Shown in pieces: positions 15,908 to 23,788 of a stretch of DNA of 60,533 nucleotides. Numbering within the stretch: the first letter of the stretch is position 1; every line of letters begins with the position of its first letter. Below the pieces are notes generated by a model that saw nothing but the letters and a program-made list of their open reading frames with translations, was not told the DNA's origin and made no database searches. Source of the stretch: Nafulsella turpanensis ZLM-10 (GTDB lineage: Bacteria > Bacteroidota > Bacteroidia > Cytophagales > Cyclobacteriaceae); assembly GCF_000346615.1 (NCBI RefSeq), contig NZ_ANNU01000041.1:1-60533 (forward strand), written 5' to 3'. A program made the translations under genes and the position numbers.

Positions 15908-17340
15908 TCTTCTTCCTGTTTAATCTCTTCCCCTAGTATCTTCTTACCATTTTCTGGATTAATCCCGTAGATTAATTCAAGAATTGCAAGCGCTGATTCA
16001 TAAGAGGTAATACCCTGTGACACTTGTTGCTGAATAGATAAGATTCCCTGCACACCACCAACTGATCCTTTAAGGGCTGCTTTCGCCTGTGCCTCTACAT
16101 CCACAGGGGTTTCAATTTCATCCCCTTCAATCTCAGATGACACTTCCATGATAGGCTGATTTTCTTCAGTTGGTTTTCCCTGAAGTTCTAAAGGCTGATA
16201 TTGCATTTGCATATAATGATAATCACCACCTTCAAAAGTTTCAAAGCCTTCCAGTTTAGCGATAGCATTTGCAGTGACCACACCCATGGAATGAAGGGTT
16301 TTAAGGTTGTTGATCCGTGTGTTCTGGTCCACCTCCACAAGTGCATTAAGGTTAAATTCTATTGATACACTTTCAGCAATATCCTGATCTGTTAAAAGCT
16401 TCTTTTCCAGTTCCTGCCGGTACATCCGTGCAATAGGCTGAAGGGTGTTTGTTTTAAAATTCAGTGTTTCCTGTTCAATTGAATTGAATGCTTTCTTTTC
16501 AGGGACTGGAATCCCATAGAATTCATATATATCTGCTTTGCTGAAGCGCATAGATTCCAACACCTGAGCATCCTGAAAGCTGCTCTGAGGGATGGTTACA
16601 ATTTTGAAGCCAGCTGGAAGGAACGGAACCTTACCAGCATTCACTGAACCCTGATAATCTTCCTTTAATTTGCTGATTGACTCTTCCACACCCTTGGCTC
16701 CGAAGTTGCTGACACTGGTTTCAATGGCCTTATTTACATTCAGATTATTCCTGTAAGCATTGTTTAAGGTGCTTTTCCCCTGGTAGATATTATTCAGTTC
16801 AGAATAAAGCGCTTCCGTGGGTTTGATTCCCATGATCCCGTTTTCACTGAGGAAGGCAAAGTGAAGTACATTATCATTATTCAGAACTTCTTCAACTCCG
16901 TCCTGGTCTACCCTGTAGAAGTAAAGCTGACCGCCCTGAAGCTTATATCCTTTGATCTCTGTAGGGTGAATTATTTCAAAGCTGGAAGGCTTACCGTTTT
17001 TGCGGTGAATCTTTGCAAATGCATCACCATAGTGGTTCCGGTGGTACTCTAAAGTTTTGAAGAATTGTGTGCTGGTTTGATAGTTGTTAGGGCTGTCATG
17101 TATCAGCCGGTAAAGGATATGTGCTTTATCCTTCAGCTTACCAGCTTCATCAGTAGTTTTGTATATCTCAATAGGCAGCTTTGCCACTGCTTCACTTAAG
17201 ATTTTATGGCAGCTAAGAAGGGTGCTAAGAATCCCTGTGTTCACATCAAAATCCTGATTCACCTGGTCATTAAAATTCAAGTTCGGATGATATACTGTAA
17301 AGTTTTTTGTGCTGTTAAAGAGTTTATCAAATAGGCCCAT
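15904..17340 (-). CDS. Portal protein, HK97 type
   Basis: The product is 478 aa. Family marks are KILSEAVAKLPIEIYK, DSPNNYQTSTQFFKTL, YHRNHYGDAFAKIHR, VLHFAFLSENGIMGIKP, and the stem-helix region FYGIPVPEKKAFNSIEQ. The C-terminal 90 residues are Glu/Gln-rich and variable. It forms the dodecameric DNA channel to which terminase docks. It lies after hicAB, not directly after terL, and has its own CGTTTATT motif 19 nt before the start. Confidence 0.93.
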   Translation of the reverse strand: MGLFDKLFNSTKNFTVYHPNLNFNDQVNQDFDVNTGILSTLLSCHKILSEAVAKLPIEIYKTTDEAGKLKDKAHILYRLIHDSPNNYQTSTQFFKTLEYHRNHYGDAFAKIHRKNGKPSSFEIIHPTEIKGYKLQGGQLYFYRVDQDGVEEVLNNDNVLHFAFLSENGIMGIKPTEALYSELNNIYQGKSTLNNAYRNNLNVNKAIETSVSNFGAKGVEESISKLKEDYQGSVNAGKVPFLPAGFKIVTIPQSSFQDAQVLESMRFSKADIYEFYGIPVPEKKAFNSIEQETLNFKTNTLQPIARMYRQELEKKLLTDQDIAESVSIEFNLNALVEVDQNTRINNLKTLHSMGVVTANAIAKLEGFETFEGGDYHYMQMQYQPLELQGKPTEENQPIMEVSSEIEGDEIETPVDVEAQAKAALKGSVGGVQGILSIQQQVSQGITSYESALAILELIYGINPENGKKILGEEIKQEEE

Positions 17341-17359
17341 TCAGTTCCGGTTTCCCTTC

Positions 17360-17367
17360 AATAAACG
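17360..17367 (-). promoter_or_regulatory. CGTTTATT motif before portal gene
   Basis: TAATCGTTTATTGAAGG lies 19 nt before the ATG at 17340. It sits between portal and the opposite-strand hicA promoter, where a separate leftward promoter is needed. Confidence 0.55.
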
Positions 17368-17413
17368 ATTAGATAAAAAGTAAACATTTATTTACCAAAA
17401 CACTTGGAACTAA

Positions 17414-17429
17414 GTATACATTTGTATAC
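17414..17429 (+). promoter_or_regulatory. hicAB promoter and palindromic operator
   Basis: GTATACATTTGTATAC is a palindromic arrangement with 6-bp arms and a 4-bp spacer. Inside it, TACATTTG (17417-17424) fits the Bacteroidota -7 consensus TAnnTTTG. Transcription would start near 17431, just before the hicA ATG at 17439. HicB, which has a C-terminal HTH, is the likely repressor. Confidence 0.6.
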
Positions 17430-17438
17430 CTTTAGAAT

Positions 17439-17627
17439 ATGAAAAGCAGCGAATTATTTAAGAAGTTAAAAAAGGATGGTTGGTACGTTTACCGGGAAGG
17501 TAAAGGAAGCCATAAAATTTTAAGGCACCCGATTAAGGAAGGTGAGGTCAACTTTGCTTTCCATGGTAGTCAGGAAGTAGCCACCGGAACTTGTAACAAA
17601 ATTCTTAAAGATGCAGGGCTTAAATAG
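17439..17627 (+). CDS. hicA: HicA family mRNA interferase toxin
   Basis: The product is 62 aa, the typical HicA size. The double-stranded-RNA-binding-like fold is recognisable: MKSSELFKKLKKDGWYVYRE, then GKGSHKILRHP with the catalytic His, and the C-terminal GTCNKILKDAGL. It would cleave mRNA unless bound by HicB. The gene lies with hicB between terL and portal but on the opposite strand, so it is a cargo (moron) unit placed inside the late region. Confidence 0.92.
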   Translation: MKSSELFKKLKKDGWYVYREGKGSHKILRHPIKEGEVNFAFHGSQEVATGTCNKILKDAGLK

Positions 17628-17672
17628 TCCTGCTTTTCATACCCTTAACCGTTAAACTTTAAATCGTAAAAT

Positions 17673-18053
17673 ATGAAAAAGGAAAAAGTAAATGTAGTGA
17701 TTGAAAAAACATCAACCGGATATAGTGCATATACTGAAGAATATCCTGTTGCCGTTGGTGGTGATAGCATTGAGGAAATTAAGAATGAAGTCTTATATGG
17801 CCTGAACTTTTATCATGAAGATAAGGGCAAAGAATTCACCATGGATCAGCTGGTTTTTATAGTTGATCTTTCCTCTTTCTTTAAACTTTATCCCGTCATT
17901 AATGCAGCTGCCTTATCAAAAAAGGTAGGAATGAATAAAACTTTGTTAAGTCAGTATGTGACCGGCAAAAAGAAACCATCTGAAAAGCAGGTTCAGAAGA
18001 TTCTGAATGGTGTCCGTGAGGTAGGAAGGGAACTATCACAGGTAAGTTTTTAA
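17673..18053 (+). CDS. hicB: HicB family antitoxin with HTH domain
   Basis: The product is 126 aa. The N-terminal partial RNase H-like fold reads VIEKTSTGYSAYTEEYP...VGGDSIEEIKNEV. The C-terminal 55 residues are an XRE-type HTH (AALSKKVGMNKTLLSQYVTGKKKPSEKQ). It should neutralise HicA and repress the pair at the palindrome 17414-17429. It follows hicA by 45 nt and is closed by a terminator. Confidence 0.92.
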   Translation: MKKEKVNVVIEKTSTGYSAYTEEYPVAVGGDSIEEIKNEVLYGLNFYHEDKGKEFTMDQLVFIVDLSSFFKLYPVINAAALSKKVGMNKTLLSQYVTGKKKPSEKQVQKILNGVREVGRELSQVSF

Positions 18054-18057
18054 AAGG

Positions 18058-18083
18058 AACCCGGTTTAATAGCCGGGTTTTTT
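18058..18083. terminator. Terminator between hicB and terL
   Basis: AACCCGG and CCGGGTT form a 7-bp stem with an 8-nt loop, followed by TTTTTTG on the plus strand. It ends hicAB. In the leftward direction the T-run is weaker, so terL transcripts may only partly stop here. Confidence 0.85.
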
Positions 18084-18085
18084 GT

Positions 18086-19762
18086 TTAATAGCTGAATTG
18101 CGCTTCTCCCATCACACCCAGCATTGCAGCCATACCGTTTAGAATAGCAACAACTGAGTCAATTGAATCCTTATTCTTTTTCTTTACCGGCTTCATATTC
18201 CCGTTTGTGTCTTCATAAACCACCACATTCCCGAACTGCCACTTCGTACACTGATTATTAATAATTACTTCCTTATCATATACCAGCTTTTCCAGCATCT
18301 TCATCGGCATGTTAAAATACTGTGGTGTTTGTCTGATCTCCACACCCTCAATTGCCAGATCATTCTTTACCCGGGGTATCAATAAATGACTGTTATAGAA
18401 GTCAAAACCCATTTTCTGGATATAGTATTTATCGGTAAGTTCATCAATCAGGTTAAACAGGAAGTTGTAATCAATCAGATCAGATTCCAGTTCTATTACA
18501 TCACCTGAAGTGATCCATGGTTGTATATCAATACCGGTCTTCCGTACCCTCTTTCCGTTTGTTTTAATGTTATAGTTTTTGATAATATATTCTTCGTGCC
18601 TGTCGGAAGGTGGAAAGATTAAAGATATAGCTGAAATATCCTTATGCGAAGAAAGGTCAATCCCCATGAAGCAACCTTCACCTTCAATCAACTCTTCAAG
18701 TATCTCATCAACAAAGACTTCATTCAGATCATCTTCTGATATATATCCATCATCCGCACCAGTCCACCATAGGTTCAGATTGAAAATTACAAAGTTCCTT
18801 AAACCTGTCAGCCGGTACCGCTTTTGTTCATATACATCAGTCAGCTGGTCCAGGGTTAAAATTTTAGGATTAGCAAGGTTCGGGTTTGCCTTTATCCAGC
18901 ATTCTGGTTGCCCTACCTCATCAACTGAATGCAGCCCGTACATTAGAATGAAAGTACTTTCATCCTCAGCTTCCTGATCCAGGACCTTCCTTAAATACTG
19001 TTCATAATCAAATTGAAACCAGCCTGTTGTGTTGTTCCCCCTGGTGGTAATGATGGAACATAAGGGATTATTAACACCCACCTGTCCACTTTTGCCCATG
19101 TCGATAAGCTCCGGCCCTTGGTACAAATGCGATTCATCAAAGATGATAGCAGCCGGACGGATGGAATTAAGTGAATCAGCATCACCGGTGCTTGCCTTAA
19201 GGAAGTTGTTTGTTTTGCTATTCTGGAAGCGTACGGAATACTGCATGTTCCGCATCCGCTTCTTCAAAGCAGGTGAATGGCTTACAATGTTTTTTGCCTG
19301 ATCTAAGCCCACGCCTGAAAGCCTACTGTTAGCACTCACTACATACACCTGCGCATCCTGCTGTCCGTCCCTGGAAAGGTGGTAAAGGCTTTGGATCATT
19401 GCTAAGGTGGTCTTCCCGTTCTTCCGGGCAATGGTCAGGAAGCTGGTGGTGAATCTCCTACGGTCAGTGCCTTTGTAATAGAAGCCGTAAATGTTTGAGA
19501 AATAAAATACCTGCCATGGTTCAGGCTGGAAAGGAACGTAATTATCTTCCTGGTTAATCCTTATGTAAGTGAGGAAGTGGAAGAACTTATCCAGCTTATC
19601 CGTTCGGAACTGCCACTTATCAGAATCGCGGTCACGTTGGTATCTCTGGACCGCTTTTAAAACATCCTGGTTAACTAAAATATTACCTTCAGTTACATCC
19701 TTAACATATCCTTCTAGCTTCGTATAACACCCCTGAATGAACTGTTTTTGCTTCTCTGTCAT
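18086..19762 (-). CDS. terL: Terminase large subunit
   Basis: The product is 558 aa, the standard size. The ATPase half has the Walker A ARKNGKT (residues 112-118), an adenine motif region before it, and a Walker B ending IIFDESH (D209, E210). The nuclease half starts at FMGIDLSSHKD (D369), with further acidic residues towards the C-terminus (NKDSIDSVVA). It packages DNA through the portal and cuts it. Its ATG overlaps the stop of terS by 4 nt. Confidence 0.95.
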   Translation of the reverse strand: MTEKQKQFIQGCYTKLEGYVKDVTEGNILVNQDVLKAVQRYQRDRDSDKWQFRTDKLDKFFHFLTYIRINQEDNYVPFQPEPWQVFYFSNIYGFYYKGTDRRRFTTSFLTIARKNGKTTLAMIQSLYHLSRDGQQDAQVYVVSANSRLSGVGLDQAKNIVSHSPALKKRMRNMQYSVRFQNSKTNNFLKASTGDADSLNSIRPAAIIFDESHLYQGPELIDMGKSGQVGVNNPLCSIITTRGNNTTGWFQFDYEQYLRKVLDQEAEDESTFILMYGLHSVDEVGQPECWIKANPNLANPKILTLDQLTDVYEQKRYRLTGLRNFVIFNLNLWWTGADDGYISEDDLNEVFVDEILEELIEGEGCFMGIDLSSHKDISAISLIFPPSDRHEEYIIKNYNIKTNGKRVRKTGIDIQPWITSGDVIELESDLIDYNFLFNLIDELTDKYYIQKMGFDFYNSHLLIPRVKNDLAIEGVEIRQTPQYFNMPMKMLEKLVYDKEVIINNQCTKWQFGNVVVYEDTNGNMKPVKKKNKDSIDSVVAILNGMAAMLGVMGEAQFSY

Positions 19763-20085
19763 TCCAGTTCATCGAACCCATCATCTTCCTGAGCATCCCC
19801 ATTCAACTCTTTAAAGATGATTGAATCAGCTACAGAAAGCCCTAACGATCTGGATAATGTTTTGATATTATGAATGCATTCAGTGAGGGTTTTAAGGTGC
19901 TGGTTCCGGACTAAAAATGTTCCTTCAGCATTACCAGCCACAGATAAACCCTCTTCATTCAGAAGCTTCTTTGCTTGCCGGTAAAGTTTGAGCTGGTGCA
20001 AAAGCAATTCTATGTGGAAGTCATAAGCAGGTGTATACGTGCCTTTTTCCTCTAAATATTGTACGATTGCTTTTTTGCTGCTCAT
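19759..20085 (-). CDS. terS: Terminase small subunit, P27-like
   Basis: The product is 108 aa. The helical pattern YDFHIELLLHQLKLYRQA and LKTLTECIHNIKTLSRSLGLS resembles P27-type small terminases, with an acidic tail. It recognises the packaging site and feeds DNA to TerL. It is separated from its CGTTTATT motif (20213-20220) by 127 nt, leaving room for a cos or pac site in the C-rich stretch around 20110-20130, which is a guess. Confidence 0.75.
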   Translation of the reverse strand: MSSKKAIVQYLEEKGTYTPAYDFHIELLLHQLKLYRQAKKLLNEEGLSVAGNAEGTFLVRNQHLKTLTECIHNIKTLSRSLGLSVADSIIFKELNGDAQEDDGFDELE

Positions 20086-20212
20086 GTTTGATTTATCCAG
20101 TTTTGCAAGGGGTACCCCCCACCCCTTTTTTCCTTCAAAAAAATGTGAGAAAACTGGGCAGGTGGTTTCCCTTAAAATAGATAGAAAGCCTAACCCTCCC
20201 CCCTACATCTGG

Positions 20213-20220
20213 AATAAACG
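20213..20220 (-). promoter_or_regulatory. CGTTTATT motif upstream of terS
   Basis: TAATCGTTTATTCCAG lies directly after the terminator 20245-20268 in the direction of transcription and 127 nt before terS. It marks where the late region would begin. Confidence 0.55.
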
Positions 20221-20244
20221 ATTAGAGGGACGGGCACAAAAAAA

Positions 20245-20268
20245 AGGGCCACCGTTTCCAGTAGCCCT
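20245..20268 (-). terminator. Terminator after the secreted-protein gene
   Basis: Read leftward, AGGGC...GCCCT form the stem, followed by eight T. It separates the 20291-20911 gene from the terminase operon. Confidence 0.8.
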
Positions 20269-20290
20269 ACACTTATTTATTATTGCTTTC

Positions 20291-20911
20291 TTATTCCCGG
20301 ATGTACTCTATTGTCCCACCGTTCTTATGGGCATACTTACGTGCAAAGGTATTCATCATCTCAAAAGGATAGTTAATCAAGCTGTTCTTCATTCCAGCGT
20401 TTTCACCTCTTGTCCCACCTTTAGAAGATGCAATACTTACACTACCGAAATCTAGCTCCAAGCCGTTATCTCCATAAGCTGACATTATGATTTTATCACC
20501 TGAAACAGAAACATTAAACCAATAGGTGATACTGTGCTTCCCATCCTTTGGCTTAGTTGTAAGTGTCCAGAAGTCCTTATCCACATTCTCAAAAACAAAA
20601 CCTTCATCCCTTAACATTATGCCAACACTTTTAAATAGTTCATCACCCTTCAGGTTTGGGTGAATGATATTGATAAGATTCACCTTCCGTGGTATCTTAA
20701 AATATTCTACATCTGACAGGAAGGTTTTACGCACTTCTTTTACCTCTTTTGTACTATCATCTAACAGGTAGAAATGAACGTGCTCATCGGTTTCTTCTAC
20801 TATTCGAACATCATAAACAGTCCCATTCTTCATTGTTACTTTATCAGGGTTCTGGGTCATCCCCGGCAGGGAAAGTAAAACGAGTGTTAATAAGAGTAAG
20901 AGGTTTTTCAT
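20291..20911 (-). CDS. Secreted hypothetical protein, possible lysogenic conversion gene
   Basis: The product is 206 aa with a clear signal peptide (MKNLLLLLTLVLLSLPGMTQ). The mature part begins NPDKVTMKNGTVYDVRIVEE, a pattern common in Bacteroidota periplasmic proteins of unknown role. It is the only standalone secreted gene of the early side, closed by its own terminator and not needed by any phage process visible here. That suggests a moron expressed in the lysogen. The function is unknown. Confidence 0.7.
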   Translation of the reverse strand: MKNLLLLLTLVLLSLPGMTQNPDKVTMKNGTVYDVRIVEETDEHVHFYLLDDSTKEVKEVRKTFLSDVEYFKIPRKVNLINIIHPNLKGDELFKSVGIMLRDEGFVFENVDKDFWTLTTKPKDGKHSITYWFNVSVSGDKIIMSAYGDNGLELDFGSVSIASSKGGTRGENAGMKNSLINYPFEMMNTFARKYAHKNGGTIEYIRE

Positions 20912-20968
20912 AAAATATTGTATGGTTTAAATAATAAATATAAAATGAACAATTCAATCAAACAAGCT

Positions 20969-21280
20969 TTATTTAAGAAGATCCTTAAGCTTCCGTGCCA
21001 TCTGATCAATCGGTTTAGGATTCATTGCTTCTTTATTCTCTTCCATCGTCTTCCGGCTGTGGCACGGCTTACATAAGGTCTGAAGGTTGTCCCATGAAAG
21101 TCTAAGATCCCACCTGATGGTGATGCTAATAATGTGGTCAATCTCATTGCCGGGGTTAAGGATCCCTTGCCGTTCACACTCCTCACAAAGCGGATTATGC
21201 TGTAACTTCATCACCCTCACCTTCTGCCATGCTGCTGATGAATAAAAGCGGTGGTTCCTTATCCTGATCTTATCAGACAT
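20969..21280 (-). CDS. HNH endonuclease
   Basis: The product is 103 aa. Cys pairs C..C (LCEEC) and C..C (LCKPC) flank the core motif EIDHI...DNLQTLCKPCHSRKT, with the HNH residues D/H, N and H. This compact form is the type encoded next to terminase in many HK97-like phages, where it assists TerL in cutting genome ends. It overlaps the sigma-like gene upstream by 8 nt, and about 880 bp separate it from terS. Confidence 0.9.
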   Translation of the reverse strand: MSDKIRIRNHRFYSSAAWQKVRVMKLQHNPLCEECERQGILNPGNEIDHIISITIRWDLRLSWDNLQTLCKPCHSRKTMEENKEAMNPKPIDQMARKLKDLLK

Positions 21281-21935
21281 TCCCGATCAGCTTCCTCAGT
21301 TCCGGATGAATAATAAGGTTGATATAATGAATGCCAGTATCAGGATCCTTTGTGGTGATAGCTTCTGCAAAACCACTTTCCAGAATATCGGCTACCGTCT
21401 GCCGGTCATCAGTGGTGAGGTGGGTAAGATCCATCAGCTTCTTACTGATCATCTGCATCTTCTTATTAAGAGGCTCCGCGCTGAACGTAACGGTGTTGTT
21501 ATATGATAGGCTGAAACCCTCTTTTACTTCTTCCTCTTCATCTACCTCAGTACTTTGAAGCAGGTGTTCAGCTGCTAGTTCCAACATCTTATTAAGCTTA
21601 CGTTCCTTAATCTTAAGACCTTTGCAGATATCCCTGAACTTATTCAGGATAATGCTAAAGACTAAATTATAATAGTTGTTCTTACCGGTTGCATATTGGT
21701 TCAATACACCCTTTTCCTTTTTATACTGAATGTGAAAAAGCAGGTCTGCAACGGTATCTTCGTAAACCAATGATGAACAACTGAAGTCCCAATGATGAAG
21801 GGCATTGCTGATGATTGTTAAAAGATCAGCATGGATATGTTTATTGTAAAACCTGTTTGCTTCTGCCTGATCAGATATGTTAATGTATTCCTGAAAGGCT
21901 ACATTGAAAGCCTTCTTATCTATATTAGTATTCAA
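21273..21935 (-). CDS. Putative divergent sigma-70-like transcription factor
   Basis: The product is 220 aa. Start is a TTG at 21935, the only in-frame choice after an upstream stop. The part from about residue 55 (VYEDTVADLLFHIQ, then a variable turn, NYYNLVFSIILNKFRDICK, KIKERK) follows the outline of sigma region 2: an acidic 'D-x-V' helix, aromatic loop, then I-x-N-x-F-x-D with a basic tail. The C-terminal half (TTDDRQTVADILESGFAEA) could be a diverged region 4. It sits just before the late genes. A role in reading the TCGTTTATT motifs is an inference. A weak hairpin (about 21951-21971) lies in its leader. Confidence 0.45.
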   Translation of the reverse strand: MNTNIDKKAFNVAFQEYINISDQAEANRFYNKHIHADLLTIISNALHHWDFSCSSLVYEDTVADLLFHIQYKKEKGVLNQYATGKNNYYNLVFSIILNKFRDICKGLKIKERKLNKMLELAAEHLLQSTEVDEEEEVKEGFSLSYNNTVTFSAEPLNKKMQMISKKLMDLTHLTTDDRQTVADILESGFAEAITTKDPDTGIHYINLIIHPELRKLIGNV

Positions 21936-21993
21936 TTTATTGTTTGTTTAAAAGAGGCAGGGAACAGAATCCCCTGCTTCACTTACTTATTTA

Positions 21994-22074
21994 TTATTTG
22001 CCTTCAAAAAGGGCTTCCAGAATAGCACGTTGTAACTTCACCACGTACTTATCTTTTTTACTTTTATTCTTCAT
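21994..22074 (-). CDS. Very small basic phage peptide
   Basis: The product is 26 aa (MKNKSKKDKYVVKLQRAILE...). It lies between two other small genes, begins 13 nt after a 21-bp repeat shared with the leader of 22541-22858, and ends with two stops. The Lys-rich helix could bind nucleic acid. It may equally be chance. Confidence 0.3.
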   Translation of the reverse strand: MKNKSKKDKYVVKLQRAILEALFEGK

Positions 22075-22087
22075 TCTTATTACCTTC

Positions 22088-22108
22088 AAAGAGGGTACCG
22101 GCATCACC
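22088..22108 (-). repeat. 21-bp leader repeat, copy 1
   Basis: This is an exact match to 22865-22885. Both copies lie just upstream of a minus-strand start (22074 and 22858). They contain GGTGATGCCGGTACC in the gene direction. It may be a shared regulatory leader. Confidence 0.6.
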
Positions 22109-22136
22109 AATACCTTCAGTACTTATTTATTAATTC

Positions 22137-22280
22137 TTATGCTTCAGGCTGCTCTTCCTGCACCTGGAAAGCTTCTACCGCTAAGGCCACCTGTTTTGAT
22201 TCTGTAAGGCTGAATGCTCCCCTTTTATTTGCTAATTCCGCTGCCTGGATTAGTATCTTAATTGCTTCCTCCTGTTTCAT
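22137..22280 (-). CDS. Small helical phage protein
   Basis: The product is 47 aa (MKQEEAIKILIQAAELANKR...). The pattern of a helix, GAFSLTESKQVALAVEAFQV, and an acidic tail is coding-like. Its ATG overlaps the stop of the membrane gene 22277-22486 by 4 nt, which strongly supports it. A similar short peptide appears to survive at 28942-29057 in element 2. The function is unknown. Confidence 0.65.
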   Translation of the reverse strand: MKQEEAIKILIQAAELANKRGAFSLTESKQVALAVEAFQVQEEQPEA

Positions 22281-22486
22281 CTTCTCTTTAATTTTTCATT
22301 TACGTCTTCCAGCTTTTTGTTTTGCTCTGTAAGATTTGCGTTTACTGATGTTAGCTGAAACACTACTATAATAAGTAATGCTGCTATTAATGCCACTGCT
22401 CCAAACTTTGCAGCAAGTAACCACCCTATTCCACCGATTAACAGAAGGGTAATGATTCCTATAATTATGTTTTCTTTTTCACTCAT
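22277..22486 (-). CDS. Small two-helix membrane protein with coiled coil
   Basis: The product is 69 aa. Hydrophobic segments lie at about 7-23 and 28-45 (IIGIITLLLIGGIGWLLA, GAVALIAALLIIVVF), then a coiled coil (LTEQNKKLEDVNEKLKRR). It is an early phage gene behind the TATAAATAGTC motif (15 nt upstream). Superinfection exclusion or membrane anchoring is possible, but nothing proves either. Confidence 0.65.
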   Translation of the reverse strand: MSEKENIIIGIITLLLIGGIGWLLAAKFGAVALIAALLIIVVFQLTSVNANLTEQNKKLEDVNEKLKRR

Positions 22487-22500
22487 TGTTCTTTGTTTAT

Positions 22501-22511
22501 TATAAATAGTC
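22501..22511 (-). promoter_or_regulatory. Early-gene motif TATAAATAGTC, copy 1
   Basis: In the gene direction it reads GACTATTTATA, 15 nt before the start at 22486. Other copies are at 23734-23744, 25185-25195 (one change) and 53973-53983 (one change). Confidence 0.5.
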
Positions 22512-22540
22512 GCAACTTTTCAAAAAGCTGGATTATCAAC

Positions 22541-22858
22541 TTATTTTTTTTCCTGCCTTTGCCAATCATATTGGCCGGTAGTATTTTTCCTTAAATAAAA
22601 GGTATCAGGTTCTTCCATCTTCTGCCCAAAAGTCAATTCAGCGGAACAATCCCAGCACCGCAAAAAGGTGTACTTATATTTATCCTGTGCCTTCCTACTC
22701 ATTAAATCCAGGTGCTGACTTCCGCATAGGCCACAGCAATGAACATCCGGAAAGCTTAGTTTATTAGCTTCTGATACCACTTCAAAAAGGTTATTCCCCT
22801 GGATCTGGAAATGATGATTCTTCAGCCCGATTCTTTTAGTTACTGTATATTTTATCAT
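22541..22858 (-). CDS. Zinc-ribbon phage protein
   Basis: The product is 105 aa. Two Cys pairs, CCGLCG and RCWDCS, are about 26 residues apart and form a four-Cys zinc-binding fold. An N-terminal beta domain (IGLKNHHFQIQGNNLFEV) precedes them. Such proteins are small DNA- or RNA-binding factors in phages. It lies between the antirepressor and the small membrane gene, with the 21-bp leader repeat 7 nt before its start. Confidence 0.65.
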   Translation of the reverse strand: MIKYTVTKRIGLKNHHFQIQGNNLFEVVSEANKLSFPDVHCCGLCGSQHLDLMSRKAQDKYKYTFLRCWDCSAELTFGQKMEEPDTFYLRKNTTGQYDWQRQEKK

Positions 22859-22864
22859 TGTTGT

Positions 22865-22885
22865 AAAGAGGGTACCGGCATCACC
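22865..22885 (-). repeat. 21-bp leader repeat, copy 2
   Basis: This is an exact copy of 22088-22108. It ends 6 nt before the ATG at 22858. Confidence 0.6.
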
Positions 22886-22919
22886 GGCCCTTCAGTTTAT
22901 TTTTTATTTTAAATGGTTC

Positions 22920-23702
22920 TTATTTGTATTGTTCAATTACCCCAGGGACTTTATTGATCATCCGCGTTAACCATTCCAGGCCGGAAGGTTTCATTAATGT
23001 TTTTGTGATCACTTCGTTATAACCTGTTTTTGTAGTAGTAATTACTTTAAAGTGATGAGCGTACCGCTGATAAGGGGTGTTGTGCTGAGGGCCTCCTGAT
23101 ATAAGTACATTCAGATCACGAAGCATGAAGAAGAACTTATTCTTTCCTATTCCCAGCTGTTTTGCAACCACACCCATATCTAGTTCACCTTCCGCACTCA
23201 TTACGCGGTCAAATGTTTGAACTTTAGGTGCCTGAAGAAGAAGTTGCTGTTCTTTCTGTTCAATTACCTCCTGCTGTTTAGCTGCCAGCATTAAGGCTTC
23301 TGAAAAACTTTGGGGAACCTGAAAAATCTCCTGCTGTGGAAGGGCTTCTTTTATTACTTCCTTCACTTGCTGAAGCTGCTTTTCTGCTTCTATGAAATAT
23401 TGCCGGGCTTGCTTTCCTTTTTCACTTCGCTGAATCATTGCAATTTCTTTTGCGGTGTCCAGGGTAAGTGCATAATCTTTTTTCGGTCTTCCGCGCTTTC
23501 CATTATTTCCCAAAAGTGGGATAAAATCATTCCCTTCCTCAAACCCATATTCCAGCGCTCTTTCCATCCACATGGTGAACTTTGTGTCAGGCTCTAAGAA
23601 ATGGTAAAGCGCACGTGCACTTACTGTCTGATTCTCTTCATTAATGTGAATTAGTTCAAATCCACTTTCATCATTGTGTTTGTTTAAATTGTTGTTGTTC
23701 AT
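22920..23702 (-). CDS. Phage antirepressor (AntA/AntB plus KilA-C)
   Basis: The product is 260 aa. The N-terminal AntA/AntB domain covers residues 15-115 (VSARALYHFLEPDTKFTMWM, GRPKKDYALTLDTAKEIAM). A coiled linker (KQQEVIEQKEQQLLLQ) leads to the KilA-C DNA-binding domain from about 165 (MGVVAKQLGIGKNKFFFMLR, TPYQRYAHHFKV). Antirepressors of this kind promote lytic growth. A TATAAATAGTC motif lies 32 nt upstream. No partner CI-type repressor was identified. Confidence 0.9.
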   Translation of the reverse strand: MNNNNLNKHNDESGFELIHINEENQTVSARALYHFLEPDTKFTMWMERALEYGFEEGNDFIPLLGNNGKRGRPKKDYALTLDTAKEIAMIQRSEKGKQARQYFIEAEKQLQQVKEVIKEALPQQEIFQVPQSFSEALMLAAKQQEVIEQKEQQLLLQAPKVQTFDRVMSAEGELDMGVVAKQLGIGKNKFFFMLRDLNVLISGGPQHNTPYQRYAHHFKVITTTKTGYNEVITKTLMKPSGLEWLTRMINKVPGVIEQYK

Positions 23703-23733
23703 CTCTTTTCAGCCCTTTATTTGTAGGCTCATT

Positions 23734-23744
23734 TATAAATAGTC
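23734..23744 (-). promoter_or_regulatory. Early-gene motif TATAAATAGTC, copy 2
   Basis: This is an exact copy, 32 nt before the antirepressor start. Confidence 0.5.
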
Positions 23745-23788
23745 TTGACTTTCAGGAATTTCTGTTTTTCATCCCTTCATGTAAGTTT

